Source of the DNA: Streptomyces sp. Je 1-332
Lineage (GTDB): Bacteria > Actinomycetota > Actinomycetes > Streptomycetales > Streptomycetaceae
DNA length: 64,000 bases
Direction: 5' to 3'
NCBI RefSeq assembly: GCF_040730185.1
Contig: NZ_CP160402.1
Coordinates: forward strand, 7,936,001 to 8,000,000
The notes beneath the pieces were generated by a model that ran no database searches, had not been told where the DNA came from, and was given only the letters and a program-made list of their open reading frames with translations. Shown here in pieces: positions 42,467 to 50,441 of this stretch (its first letter is position 1; every line of letters begins with the position of its first letter). Made by a program: the position numbers and the translations under genes.

Positions 42467-43657
42467 TCAGGTGACCGCCAACCCCATCCGCCGGACCGCC
42501 TCGGTGACGACCTCCGGCGACGCGGCAAGGTTGAGGCGGACGAAACCGTCGCCGCCCGTTCCGAAGGTGCTGCCCGAGTTCAGAGCGACGCGGCCACGCT
42601 GCAAGAAGACCTCGGCCGGGTCGCCGCCGAGCCCCAGTCCCCGGCAGTCCAGCCAGGCCAGGAAGGTGCCCTCCGCCGGCGTATAGCCAATGGCCGGCAG
42701 GTGCTCGGACAGGAGGGCGGCCAGCAGTCGGCGGTTGTCGTCAAGGCCGTCGAGCAGCCCGTCGAGCCATGCGCCGCCGTCCCGCAGGGCCGTCGTATGG
42801 GCGATGACCCCGAGGTGGCTCGGGCCATGGCTGACCTCTTCGGGCATGCGGGCGAGGTCGCTGGCGGCCTCGGGACCGGCGATGGCGAGGGCGGCCTTGA
42901 GTCCGGCCAGGTTCCAGGCCTTCGACGCCGACATCAGCGACAGCCCGTTCTCCGCACCCGCCACGCTCAGGAAGGGCACGAACGACACGCCAGACGCCAC
43001 GATCGGGGAGTGGATCTCGTCCGCCACGACGCGTACCCCGTGCTCGCGAGCCAGGTGGGCGATCCGCGCCAACTCGGCGGCGGTGTGCACTGTTCCGGTC
43101 GGGTTGTGCGGGCTGCACAGCAGGTACACCGGCCGGGCGGCGCCCCGAGCCGCACGCCGGAACACCTCCTCCAGGACGTCGAAGTCGATGCGCAGGTCCG
43201 GCCCGAGCGGCGACTCGACGACGAGCCGGTCCAGGTGGCCCACGAACTGATAGAAGGGCGGATACACGGGGGAGTTGACGATGACGGGATCGCCGGGCGA
43301 CGAGACCAGCTTGAGCATCTCGACGATGCCGAGCATCACGTCGGGCACGATCGCCGTACGCTCGACCGCGAGCCCGTCCCAGCCCCACCGCTTACGGGAG
43401 AACTCCGCCAGCGCCTCGGCGTATGCCGTTCCGGCGGGGTAGCCGGTGTCGCCGAGTGCCACGGCCTCGGTGATCGCCTCGGCGACCGGCTCGGCCAGCG
43501 GGACGTCCAGCTCGGCCACCCACAGCGGCAGTACGTCGTGCGGATACGTCCGCCACTTCATGCTCGTACGCCGTCGCAGTTGTTCCAGCGACAACCTACG
43601 CAGGGGGTTCGTGTTCGTGCTCTCCGGCCCGTCGACATCGCGCGACACATTTTCCAT
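42467..43657 (-). CDS. MalY/PatB-type PLP-dependent C-S lyase / aminotransferase
   Basis: 396 residues. Class I/II fold: [20 protein letters not shown] near the start is typical of MalY/PatB, then [20 protein letters not shown] (PLP Asp) and the Schiff-base lysine in [14 protein letters not shown], plus the late FVRLNLA arginine. These enzymes cleave cystathionine-like thioethers to thiol, pyruvate and ammonia. Start ATG 43657. Single gene; divergent from the iron-box PPOX gene. Confidence 0.9.
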   Translation of the reverse strand: MENVSRDVDGPESTNTNPLRRLSLEQLRRRTSMKWRTYPHDVLPLWVAELDVPLAEPVAEAITEAVALGDTGYPAGTAYAEALAEFSRKRWGWDGLAVERTAIVPDVMLGIVEMLKLVSSPGDPVIVNSPVYPPFYQFVGHLDRLVVESPLGPDLRIDFDVLEEVFRRAARGAARPVYLLCSPHNPTGTVHTAAELARIAHLAREHGVRVVADEIHSPIVASGVSFVPFLSVAGAENGLSLMSASKAWNLAGLKAALAIAGPEAASDLARMPEEVSHGPSHLGVIAHTTALRDGGAWLDGLLDGLDDNRRLLAALLSEHLPAIGYTPAEGTFLAWLDCRGLGLGGDPAEVFLQRGRVALNSGSTFGTGGDGFVRLNLAASPEVVTEAVRRMGLAVT

Positions 43658-43730
43658 ACGTCAAACGTAGGCAGACTCCAGCGGATTTCCGCCTGCTTCG
43701 ACGCGATCAATGAGCTCGGGTCCACCCATG

Positions 43731-43749
43731 TAAGGTGAGCCTAACTTAC
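43731..43749. promoter_or_regulatory. Iron box (DmdR1/IdeR-type)
   Basis: TAAGGTGAGCCTAACTTAC matches the iron-box consensus TTAGGTTAGGCTAACCTAA at 14 of 19 positions by my count, and is an imperfect dyad. It is 47 bp before the PPOX gene GTG and 74 bp from the C-S lyase start. DmdR1/IdeR with Fe2+ represses such promoters, so one or both divergent genes are probably iron-repressed. Confidence 0.65.
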
Positions 43750-43795
43750 TGGATCACCAGTCAGTTCGCCTGCACGCCGACCCGAGGAACGCCCC

Positions 43796-44356
43796 GTGCC
43801 CGACACCGCGCCACCCACGACCGTTCCGCTCTCGGGCAGTGGCGCCGCGGCGCCGCACGCGTGGCAAGAGCTCCGCTCGGGCGACGAGCTGACCCGGCTG
43901 CTCGGCGAACCGCATCCGATCGTCATCGACAAGGTCCATGACGAACTGACCGAGGACGACCTGGGAATCCTGGCCCGCTCCTCGTTCTGTGTCCTGTCCA
44001 CCGCGGACGCGGCAGGCAACTGCGACACGTCCCCGCGAGGCGACGCACCGGGCTTCGTGCACGCCCTGGACGCGCACACCGTCGCCCTGCCCGACCGCCC
44101 CGGCAACCGGCGCGGCGACAGCTTCCGCAACATCCTCGGGAACCCCCACGTGGGCCTGCTCCACCTGGTGCCGGGCAGTGATGACATCCTGCGCATCAAC
44201 GGCCGGGCGAGGATCCTGACGGACGCCCCGTTCTTCGACTCGATGACCGTCAAGGACCGGCGGCCCCTGCTGGCCGTCGTCGTGGAGATAGACGAGATAT
44301 TCCGGCACTGCTCACAGTCCCTGCGGCGCGCGGGTCTGTGGCATCCGGAGACATGA
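43796..44356 (+). CDS. PPOX-type FMN-binding flavoprotein (MSMEG_1061-like)
   Basis: 186 residues from GTG 43796 (GAGGAAC 5-6 nt upstream). A split-barrel flavoprotein: FCVLSTADAAGNCDTSPRGD, HTVALPDRPGNRRGDSFRNI and LRINGRARILTD are the FMN-binding strands of this subfamily. These enzymes bind FMN or F420 and reduce or oxidise small compounds. An iron box lies upstream, suggesting expression in iron starvation, for example in ferric-siderophore or haem handling. That role is inference. Confidence 0.85.
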   Translation: MPDTAPPTTVPLSGSGAAAPHAWQELRSGDELTRLLGEPHPIVIDKVHDELTEDDLGILARSSFCVLSTADAAGNCDTSPRGDAPGFVHALDAHTVALPDRPGNRRGDSFRNILGNPHVGLLHLVPGSDDILRINGRARILTDAPFFDSMTVKDRRPLLAVVVEIDEIFRHCSQSLRRAGLWHPET

Positions 44357-44576
44357 GGTCACGACCGCGCAGCCGGTGTAGTTCGTGTCGGACACCATGT
44401 CGCCGGTGTCGTCGAGTACCCCCGTCATCGGGTCCCGCGGGCCCTCACTGCCCTCTTTGGCGCTCGGCTATCCCTCCCTCTGGACAACGCCGTCACTCGG
44501 TGCTGGGATGCCAGCGGCCCCCTTGTGCTCCAACTGCCCTTGTCTCCCACGTGATCGAGGTCTTGCACGCCGCGGT

Positions 44577-44592
44577 TTTCCAACGTTGTAAA
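44577..44592. promoter_or_regulatory. Candidate LacI-family operator before the GH127 gene
   Basis: TTTCCAACGTTGTAAA is a near-perfect dyad around CAACGTTG (7 of 8 arm positions match), 53 bp before the GH127 start. LacI/GalR-family repressors bind 14-18-bp dyads with a central CG. A possible -35 TTGCAC (44563) and -10 TGTAAA overlap it. No LacI gene is adjacent. Confidence 0.5.
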
Positions 44593-44644
44593 TCTCCCTG
44601 TACGGCAGTCACCAGCGAACATGGACAACGACGGGACGGTATTC

Positions 44645-47077
44645 ATGACGCAGTTCGGCCGACGCCTCTTCCTCCTGCGCTCCGGCGCCATCACCCTCGG
44701 TGCGGCCGGTGGCACGGCCGCCGTCACCAGCACCTCCGCGCGGGCGGACACCCCGGCGCGCGGCGGCCTGTACGGCCCGAACGCCGCGCCCCTGGCGCCC
44801 ACCGCGTTCCAGAAGCTGCCGGTGGGCAGCGTCACCGCGTGCGGCTGGCTGCGCGTACAGCTCGACCTGCTGCTCAACGGCCTGTTCGGGCGGTACGCGG
44901 AGATCTCCCACTTCCTCGCGTACGACGACTCCGGCTGGGTGCACCCGGAGAAGGCGGGGTGGGAGGAAGTGACGTACTGGCTGCGTGGCTACGTCGACCT
45001 CGCCGCCCTCACCGGCGACCGCGCCGCCCTGGCGGAGAGCCGCCGGTGGATCGACGCGATCATCGCCACTCAGGAAGCCGACGGGTTCTTCGGGCCGCGA
45101 AGGCTGCGCACCCAGCTGAACGGCGGCCCGGACTTCTGGCCCTACTTGCCGCTGCTCCAGGTGCTGCGCTCGCACGAGGAGTTCACCGGGGACGAGCGGA
45201 TCGAGCCGTTCATGCTGCGCTTCATGCGTTTCATGAACGCCCAGGGACCCGGCGCCTTCAACTCCAGCTGGGTCTCCAAGCGTTGGGGTGACGGGCTCGA
45301 CGTCGCCTTCTGGCTCTACAACCGCACCCGGGAGAGCTTCCTGCTCGACCTCGCCGACAAGATGCACACCCATGGGGTGGACTGGGCGGGCGGCGTCGCC
45401 GACTGGCACAACGTCAATGTGGCGCAGGGCTTTCGCGAGCCCGCCCAGTACGCGCTGCGCTCCGGAAAGCAGGCCCACACCCGGGCGACCTACCGCAACT
45501 ACGCGACCGCGCTCGGGACGTACGGCCAGTTCCCCGGCGGCGGCTTCGCGGGCGACGAGAACGCGCGCCCCGGCTTCGGCGACCCCCGTCAGGGCTTCGA
45601 GACCTGCGGCACCGTCGAGTTCATGGCCAGCCACGAACTCCTCACCCGCATCACCGGCGACCCGGTCTGGGCGGACCTGTGCGAAGAGCTGGCCTTCAAC
45701 ATGCTGCCCGCGGCGACCGACCCCGCCGGGTCGGGCATCCACTACGTCACCAGCGCCAACAGCGTCGACCTCGACAACACCCGCAAGACCCAGGGGCAGT
45801 TCCAGAACGGGTTCGCGATGCAGGCCTTCCAGCCGGGCGTCGACCAGTACCGCTGCTGTCCGCACAACTACGGGATGGGCTGGCCGTACTTCACCGAGGA
45901 GTTGTGGCTCGCGACCCCGGACCGCGGCCTCGCAGCGGCCATGTACGCGCCGTGCCGGGTCACGGCGAAGGTCGCCGACGGCACCTCCGTCACGATCACC
46001 GAGGACACCGACTACCCCTTCAAGGAGACCGTCACCCTCACCCTGGACATGGACAAGCCGGTGCGCTTCCCGCTACGGCTGCGCATACCCGGCTGGTGCG
46101 ACGGCCCTCAACTCTCCGTCAACGGCGACCGGTTGCGTGCCCCGGACGACGGACCGGCCTTCGCCGAGGTCGAGCGGACCTGGCGCAAGGGTGACCGCGT
46201 CACGCTGCGACTGCCGCAGCGCACGACGGTCCGCACCTGGAAGAGCGGCGCGGTGAGCGTCGACCGCGGCCCCCTGACGTACTCCCTGCGCATCGGCGAG
46301 TCCTACGAGCGGTACGCGGGCACGGACGACTTCCCGCACCGAGCGGTGCACGCGACCACCCCGTGGAACTACGCGCTCGCCCCCGACCCGGCGGGCGGCC
46401 TGACCTTCACCGCCGACCCCGGACCCCTGACCGGCGACCCGTTCACGCACGAGGACGTTCCGGTACGCATCCGAGCTCGCGCTCGGCGCCTGGAGGAGTG
46501 GGTCGCGGACGACGAGGACGTGGTGGCACCCCTCCAGCGAAGCCCGGCCCGTGCCACCGGCGCGCAAGAGGAAGTGACGCTCATCCCGATGGGCGCGGCA
46601 CGCCTGCGTGTCACCGCCTTCCCCACAGCGACCCCCGACGGCCGCCCCTGGACGCCCGAGCCGCCCTACCGCCGGGTCGAGAACCGGCACAGCGGCAAGG
46701 TCCTCGCGGTCGACGGCATGTCCCTGGACGCCGGCGGACGCGTGGTCCAGTTCGACAACTCCGGCACCGGCGACCACGCGTGGCAGCTCATCGACCGAGG
46801 CGAGGGCTGGTACACCCTGCGCAACGGATACAGCGGCAAGGTGCTCGGCATCGAAGAGGCGTCAACGGCCGACTCGGCAAGGGCCGTTCAGTACACCGAC
46901 ACCGGAGCCGATCATCTGCGCTGGCAACAGGTCGACAAGGGGGACGGCTGGTTCCTGCTCCGCAACCGGCACAGCGGCAAGGTCCTCGGGGTGGACGGTA
47001 TGTCGACGGCCGACAGCGCACAGGTCGTGCAGTTCGAGGACAACGGCACGGCGGACCACCTGTGGCGGCTGACCTGA
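44645..47077 (+). CDS. Tat-exported GH127 beta-L-arabinofuranosidase with C-terminal ricin-type lectin
   Basis: 810 residues from ATG 44645. The Tat-type signal is GRRLFLLRSGAITLG, cleaved around SARA. The catalytic (alpha/alpha)6 domain (~45-450) carries the zinc-site residues of GH127: Glu and Cys in FETCGTVEFM and the Cys pair in YRCCPHNYGM (in the Bifidobacterium enzyme one of these Cys is the nucleophile). Two beta domains follow, then a ricin-B-like lectin (~670-810) with three RNxxSGKVLxV-type repeats. It should release L-arabinofuranose from plant glycans or glycoproteins outside the cell. Confidence 0.9.
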   Translation: MTQFGRRLFLLRSGAITLGAAGGTAAVTSTSARADTPARGGLYGPNAAPLAPTAFQKLPVGSVTACGWLRVQLDLLLNGLFGRYAEISHFLAYDDSGWVHPEKAGWEEVTYWLRGYVDLAALTGDRAALAESRRWIDAIIATQEADGFFGPRRLRTQLNGGPDFWPYLPLLQVLRSHEEFTGDERIEPFMLRFMRFMNAQGPGAFNSSWVSKRWGDGLDVAFWLYNRTRESFLLDLADKMHTHGVDWAGGVADWHNVNVAQGFREPAQYALRSGKQAHTRATYRNYATALGTYGQFPGGGFAGDENARPGFGDPRQGFETCGTVEFMASHELLTRITGDPVWADLCEELAFNMLPAATDPAGSGIHYVTSANSVDLDNTRKTQGQFQNGFAMQAFQPGVDQYRCCPHNYGMGWPYFTEELWLATPDRGLAAAMYAPCRVTAKVADGTSVTITEDTDYPFKETVTLTLDMDKPVRFPLRLRIPGWCDGPQLSVNGDRLRAPDDGPAFAEVERTWRKGDRVTLRLPQRTTVRTWKSGAVSVDRGPLTYSLRIGESYERYAGTDDFPHRAVHATTPWNYALAPDPAGGLTFTADPGPLTGDPFTHEDVPVRIRARARRLEEWVADDEDVVAPLQRSPARATGAQEEVTLIPMGAARLRVTAFPTATPDGRPWTPEPPYRRVENRHSGKVLAVDGMSLDAGGRVVQFDNSGTGDHAWQLIDRGEGWYTLRNGYSGKVLGIEEASTADSARAVQYTDTGADHLRWQQVDKGDGWFLLRNRHSGKVLGVDGMSTADSAQVVQFEDNGTADHLWRLT

Positions 47078-47109
47078 CGCCTGGCGCGGGGCGGGCTCGC
47101 CCACAGGCC

Positions 47110-47146
47110 GCTGGGGCGGCCCCCAACAGAGAGGGGCCGCCCCAGC
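47110..47146. terminator. Strong hairpin terminator between convergent genes
   Basis: GCTGGGGCGGCCCC (47110-47123) pairs perfectly with GGGGCCGCCCCAGC (47133-47146), a 14-bp stem with a 9-nt loop. It lies 32 bp after the GH127 stop and 22 bp from the csbD stop, so it serves both strands. Confidence 0.85.
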
Positions 47147-47168
47147 GACATGGTGATGCGAGATCGTG

Positions 47169-47342
47169 TCAGTGCTTGCCGATGTCCTTGGTCTTTTCCT
47201 TGGCCTGGCGTGCGTCGCCCTTCATCTGCTGGGCGCGCCCCTTGGCGGTGAGGCTTTCGTTGCCCACCGCGCGCCCGGCGGCTGCCGCAGCCGCGCCGGT
47301 GGCTTGCTCGACCTTTGCCTTGGCCTTCTCGTTGGCGGTCAT
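47169..47342 (-). CDS. CsbD family stress protein
   Basis: 57 residues, MTANEKAKAKVEQATGAAAA to KEKTKDIGKH, encoded from ATG 47342 to the TGA at 47169. The charged helical composition and the KGRAQQMKGDARQAKEKTKD segment match CsbD-like proteins, small abundant proteins usually under general stress sigma factor control. Too short for standard ORF cut-offs but convincing. Function unknown. Confidence 0.85.
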   Translation of the reverse strand: MTANEKAKAKVEQATGAAAAAAGRAVGNESLTAKGRAQQMKGDARQAKEKTKDIGKH

Positions 47343-47450
47343 CGTCCGCTCACGCTCCTTGGCATCGACATCATGTGCTGTCAGTACGCCTGGCCGCTCA
47401 GCCGCCCGGTAAACATGTCATCCAGTTGTTTACGAGTCGGTTCTGATTGC

Positions 47451-48194
47451 TCACGCCCGGCAGCGCAGCATCTCCAGTGGTGGGTTGGTGTGGAAGTCCG
47501 CCCAGTGGTCCGCGCCGAACTCGCGCACGCCGGCTTCTGAGACCGTCAGCGGCACCCAGGTCAGATCGCGGAACCCGGCCGCCTGAAGGCACTTCTCGTA
47601 GACCTCGCGGCGCGGCAGGTTGGCGAGGAACGAGACCGGTCCCGGGTCGAGCAGCGCCGTGGTCCTCACCTGCGGGCCCGTCTCGACTTCCGTACCGGTG
47701 AGCTCGCTGCGGAAGCCGTACTTGTCCGGGCCCGGCCCGTCGAAGCGGAAGTCGGGCGACTGGTTCAGGGCGAACAGTTCGCCGCCCGGCTTCATGTTCC
47801 GGCGGATGTTGCGGCACATGCGCTCCGTGGTGGCGATGTCCGGGGCGTAGTTGAGCAGCTGGACCGCGAGCACGATGTCGAAGCGCTCGCCGATCGGCCA
47901 CAGTTCCGCCACGTCGCCGATCTCGTAGCGCACACCGAGCGGATCGCGTTCCTCCAACTGCTGCGCCACGCTCACCATTTCACCGGAGATGTCGATGCCG
48001 AGGACATGGGTGGCGCCGCGCCGCTTGAACTCCCTGCTGTAGAAACCGGTGCCCGAGGCCAGGTCGAGGACCGACTTGCCACGCACGTCCCCGACCAGCC
48101 CCAGGAAACTGGGCACTACGGCGTACTGTTCCAAGGGCAGTGCCTTGAACCCCTCGTACGCCTCTCCGATTTCGTCGTACTGCTGCGCGCTCAT
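47451..48194 (-). CDS. SAM-dependent methyltransferase
   Basis: 247 residues from ATG 48194. Class I methyltransferase: motif I VLDLASGTGFYSREFKRRGA, acidic loop VLGIDISGEMV, then IGDVAEL and FDIVLAVQLLNYA. The QYDEIGEAYEGFKALPLEQY lead is typical of small-molecule methyltransferases (toxoflavin-type). Substrate unknown. It is preceded only by non-coding sequence, so it forms a single-gene unit. Confidence 0.88.
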   Translation of the reverse strand: MSAQQYDEIGEAYEGFKALPLEQYAVVPSFLGLVGDVRGKSVLDLASGTGFYSREFKRRGATHVLGIDISGEMVSVAQQLEERDPLGVRYEIGDVAELWPIGERFDIVLAVQLLNYAPDIATTERMCRNIRRNMKPGGELFALNQSPDFRFDGPGPDKYGFRSELTGTEVETGPQVRTTALLDPGPVSFLANLPRREVYEKCLQAAGFRDLTWVPLTVSEAGVREFGADHWADFHTNPPLEMLRCRA

Positions 48195-48352
48195 GACGCC
48201 GCCCTTCCATCCTCCGTGGGAATGCCCGTGCGACTGCCCCCCGTTGCCGGGCACGCCGCGGCTCTTGGCTGGCAGTCTCTACGAGCCCCGGCGGCCCTCC
48301 GTACTGGCAGAACCCACGAAGATCCGGACGTCGTCCCGGCTCGGCGCACAAA

Positions 48353-48383
48353 GGCGCCGCGGCACACAAGATGCCGCGGCGCC
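48353..48383. terminator. Hairpin terminator after the AIM24 gene
   Basis: GGCGCCGCGGCA (48353-48364) pairs perfectly with TGCCGCGGCGCC (48372-48383), 12 bp with a 7-nt loop, ending 7 bp beyond the AIM24 stop in its direction of transcription. Confidence 0.8.
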
Positions 48384-48389
48384 CACAGA

Positions 48390-49061
48390 TCAGGAGGCAG
48401 GGGCGGGCTTGGGTTCGCCGGGGTTGACCACCACGACGCCCTCCCCCTCCAGCTTGAGTTGCACGGCCTCGCCCGAGCCGCCCTTCACCATCGAGCCGAC
48501 GCTCTGCGAACGGTGCAGCGACGCGGCCAGCTGCGGGCTCCACGCAACGATGGCATCGGTGTCCACATGGACGGGCGCCTGCGGGGTCACGGGCAGCACC
48601 AGGGGGATGCCCGCACTGGTCAGTGCCAGCCGACCGGTGCCGGCGAACGTGCAGTTGAACAGGCCGCCGCCCGCCATTCCGGCGCCCTTGACCGTGGTGA
48701 TGTCGTAGCTCAGCGAGGCGTCGAAGCACAGGATGTTCTTGCCGTTGACCGTGAGGCCGTGGTTGTCGTCCACGTCGACGAGGAAACAGTGCGCCGCGTC
48801 GGACGCGAACCACGCCTCGCCCTCACCGCTGACCGCCATCAGGGCCAGGCCCTCACCGGTCACCGCGCGCTTGAGGAAGTTGCCCACCCCCTGGCCCTGC
48901 CGCTCGAACTCCAGGTTGCCCCGCCAGGCGACCATCGTCCCCTGCCGGGCTAGCGCCTCGCCCTTGACGGTGTAACGGACCGCCATCGCGTTGTCCTGCG
49001 TGAGCCCGGGGGCCGACGCGGGCTGGATGAGATTCTCGGGATCGAAGAGATTTCGCTGCAT
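48390..49061 (-). CDS. AIM24 family protein
   Basis: 223 residues, start ATG 49061. AIM24/TraT-like beta fold: VKGEALARQGTMVAWRGNLE, FLKRAVTGEGLALMAVSGEG, WFASDAAHCFLVDVDD and GLFNCTFAGTGRLALTSAGI. In Streptomyces these soluble proteins usually come in small clusters of AIM24 paralogues; here it is single. Role unknown; mitochondrial relatives affect membrane organisation. Confidence 0.9.
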   Translation of the reverse strand: MQRNLFDPENLIQPASAPGLTQDNAMAVRYTVKGEALARQGTMVAWRGNLEFERQGQGVGNFLKRAVTGEGLALMAVSGEGEAWFASDAAHCFLVDVDDNHGLTVNGKNILCFDASLSYDITTVKGAGMAGGGLFNCTFAGTGRLALTSAGIPLVLPVTPQAPVHVDTDAIVAWSPQLAASLHRSQSVGSMVKGGSGEAVQLKLEGEGVVVVNPGEPKPAPAS

Positions 49062-49269
49062 ACGTCCCCGGGTACCCCGTCAAGTCGCCGTCAGCCATGG
49101 GTGGTTGAGCGGTGGAATCCCGCCCCTGAAGCCATGGGCTGAGCAGCGGGAACGCGTGTGTGACCGCTGTCGTGACGTGTCGTCGCGCCATCCGCGGGTA
49201 CCTGCTCCGGCCAGGCGCCGAGCGTCGAAGAACGTAGCGTCAGCGTCGAAGGGCCTAGGAGGAGACATC

Positions 49270-49614
49270 ATGAGCGATCGGATACCGGCTTCCCCCGGCG
49301 AGGACGGCAGCACGCCTGTTCCCAGGGACCCCCCGGACCAGCAGGCGACGGACGAGCCGGACGCCTGGGACCTGGACGTGGGCAAGGTCGCCGCCGAGAA
49401 CGACGACGGCGACGACAGTGGCAACGACAGCGGTGGCGACAGCAGCAGTAACAGCGGCGACGAAAGCAGCAACAGCAACAGCAACGGCGACGGCGAAAGC
49501 GGCGCCTCGACCGACGTCCCCCGTACGGACGAGGGCGGCACCGCCAGGCGCGGTGAATCCCGCGCCCTGGAAAGCCACGCGGAGAAGCCGGTACCGGACG
49601 AGCCTTCCGGGTGA
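49270..49614 (+). CDS. Acidic low-complexity protein
   Basis: 114 residues from ATG 49270, with a perfect AGGAGG 6-7 nt upstream, so translation should be strong. The middle is a run of Asp/Ser/Asn/Gly (DDGDDSGNDSGGDSSSNSGD), the ends are Pro/Glu-rich. Predicted to be fully disordered and strongly acidic, with no signal peptide. It could act as a dehydrin-like or polycation-binding protein; nothing more can be said. Confidence 0.65.
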   Translation: MSDRIPASPGEDGSTPVPRDPPDQQATDEPDAWDLDVGKVAAENDDGDDSGNDSGGDSSSNSGDESSNSNSNGDGESGASTDVPRTDEGGTARRGESRALESHAEKPVPDEPSG

Positions 49615-49699
49615 GCGCGCGTGGGGGAGAGGCTCCGGCCCCGGCTCCGCCCTGACCCGCGGGGCCCCGGAGCCTTCGCGGGGAGTCCGCGTGGCAGCG

Positions 49700-50032
49700 T
49701 CAGGCGTGCTCCCCTTCCTCCCCTCCCTCCCGTTCCTCCAGGCGTCGCAAGCAGTCCTCCCAGCGTTGCCGTCGCTCGGCCGGCGTCTGCTCCCACCAGG
49801 CTGTCCCGCGTTCCCCCAGCCCTGTCTTGGCGAGCTGCACACGGGCTCGAGCGGCCTTCACCGCACCTTCGTCGTCACCCGCGGCGGCGACAGCCCGGCG
49901 AGCCGCCATGAGGTGGTGGGTCAGGCGCTTCTCCTCTTCGTCGGGTACGAGGGGATCGGTGGCCCGCCAGCGGCGGCCCTTGATGATGAGGAAACGGCCG
50001 TCCTCGGTGTACTGCGGGTCGTCAGTCGCCAT
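49700..50032 (-). CDS. Conserved small helical protein
   Basis: 110 residues from ATG 50032; the frame stays open to 50311 but that part is antisense to the repeat gene. The first 30 residues (PQYTEDGRFLIIKGRRWRAT, DPLVPDE) followed by a long charged helix (EKRLTHHLMAARRAVAAAGD) match small actinobacterial hypotheticals I recall next to DNA-related genes. The C-terminus is Glu/Arg-rich. Function unknown. Confidence 0.65.
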   Translation of the reverse strand: MATDDPQYTEDGRFLIIKGRRWRATDPLVPDEEEKRLTHHLMAARRAVAAAGDDEGAVKAARARVQLAKTGLGERGTAWWEQTPAERRQRWEDCLRRLEEREGGEEGEHA

Positions 50033-50177
50033 GCGGCCATCATGGCCCGCACGCCGGGCCGGCTTCAGGTTGCCGACCGCAATCGCGTGAGCGAGCTTGG
50101 TGAAAGCAGCAAGGGATCTCGAGGGTGTGCCCCCGTCCCAGCCCAGCCGTTCGATTCCCAGATTCTCAGGAGGAACG

Positions 50178-50441
50178 ATGACCAACCCCGAGCAGGATCC
50201 GAACCAGAACGAGGGGCCTGCGGACGGCGGTGCCGCGGGCACGCCCGGTGTCCACGACGGAGGAGCCGACGGTGGGGCCGAAGGGCCCGCGGACGGTGGC
50301 GCGGCGGGCACCCCGGGCGTTCACGACGGAGGAGCCGACGGTGGGGCCGAGGGGCCCGCGGACGGCGGTGCGGCGGGCAGGCCGGGCGTCCACGACGGAG
50401 GCGCCGACGGCGGAGCCGACGAGTCCGCAAGCGGCTCTTGA
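50178..50441 (+). CDS. Repeat peptide (BatC-like), coupled to a JmjC oxygenase
   Basis: 87 residues from ATG 50178, with AGGAGG 5-6 nt upstream. After a 12-residue leader (MTNPEQDPNQNE) come three 23-residue units, each GPADGGAAGTPGVHDGGADG plus GAE or similar (Arg for Thr in unit 3), then a short DESASGS tail. Similar small Gly/Asp/Ala-rich Streptomyces proteins are labelled BatC in memory. No signal peptide. Its TGA overlaps the TTG of the JmjC gene (TTGA), so the two are made together; the repeats, with their conserved HD and D residues, may be the enzyme substrate. Confidence 0.8.
   Translation: MTNPEQDPNQNEGPADGGAAGTPGVHDGGADGGAEGPADGGAAGTPGVHDGGADGGAEGPADGGAAGRPGVHDGGADGGADESASGS
50211..50417 (+). 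repeat. Three 69-bp in-frame tandem repeats
   Basis: Units 50211-50279, 50280-50348 and 50349-50417. Differences among units are mostly at third codon positions, and a stretch CACGACGGAGGAGCCGACGG is identical in the first two. The pattern shows selection on the peptide rather than only recent DNA duplication. Confidence 0.9.

Noticed and set aside
44357..44560. Possible remnant gene on the minus strand (TGDMVSDTNYTGCAV)
   Set aside because: A short stretch has a protein-like look, but I cannot place it in a family and no larger homology is evident.
49080..49170. IS200/IS605 (TnpB) 3' end remnant
   Set aside because: The minus strand reads GFRGGIPPL, which resembles a TnpB tail, but no TnpB domain or palindromic end accompanies it. 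Too short to support.
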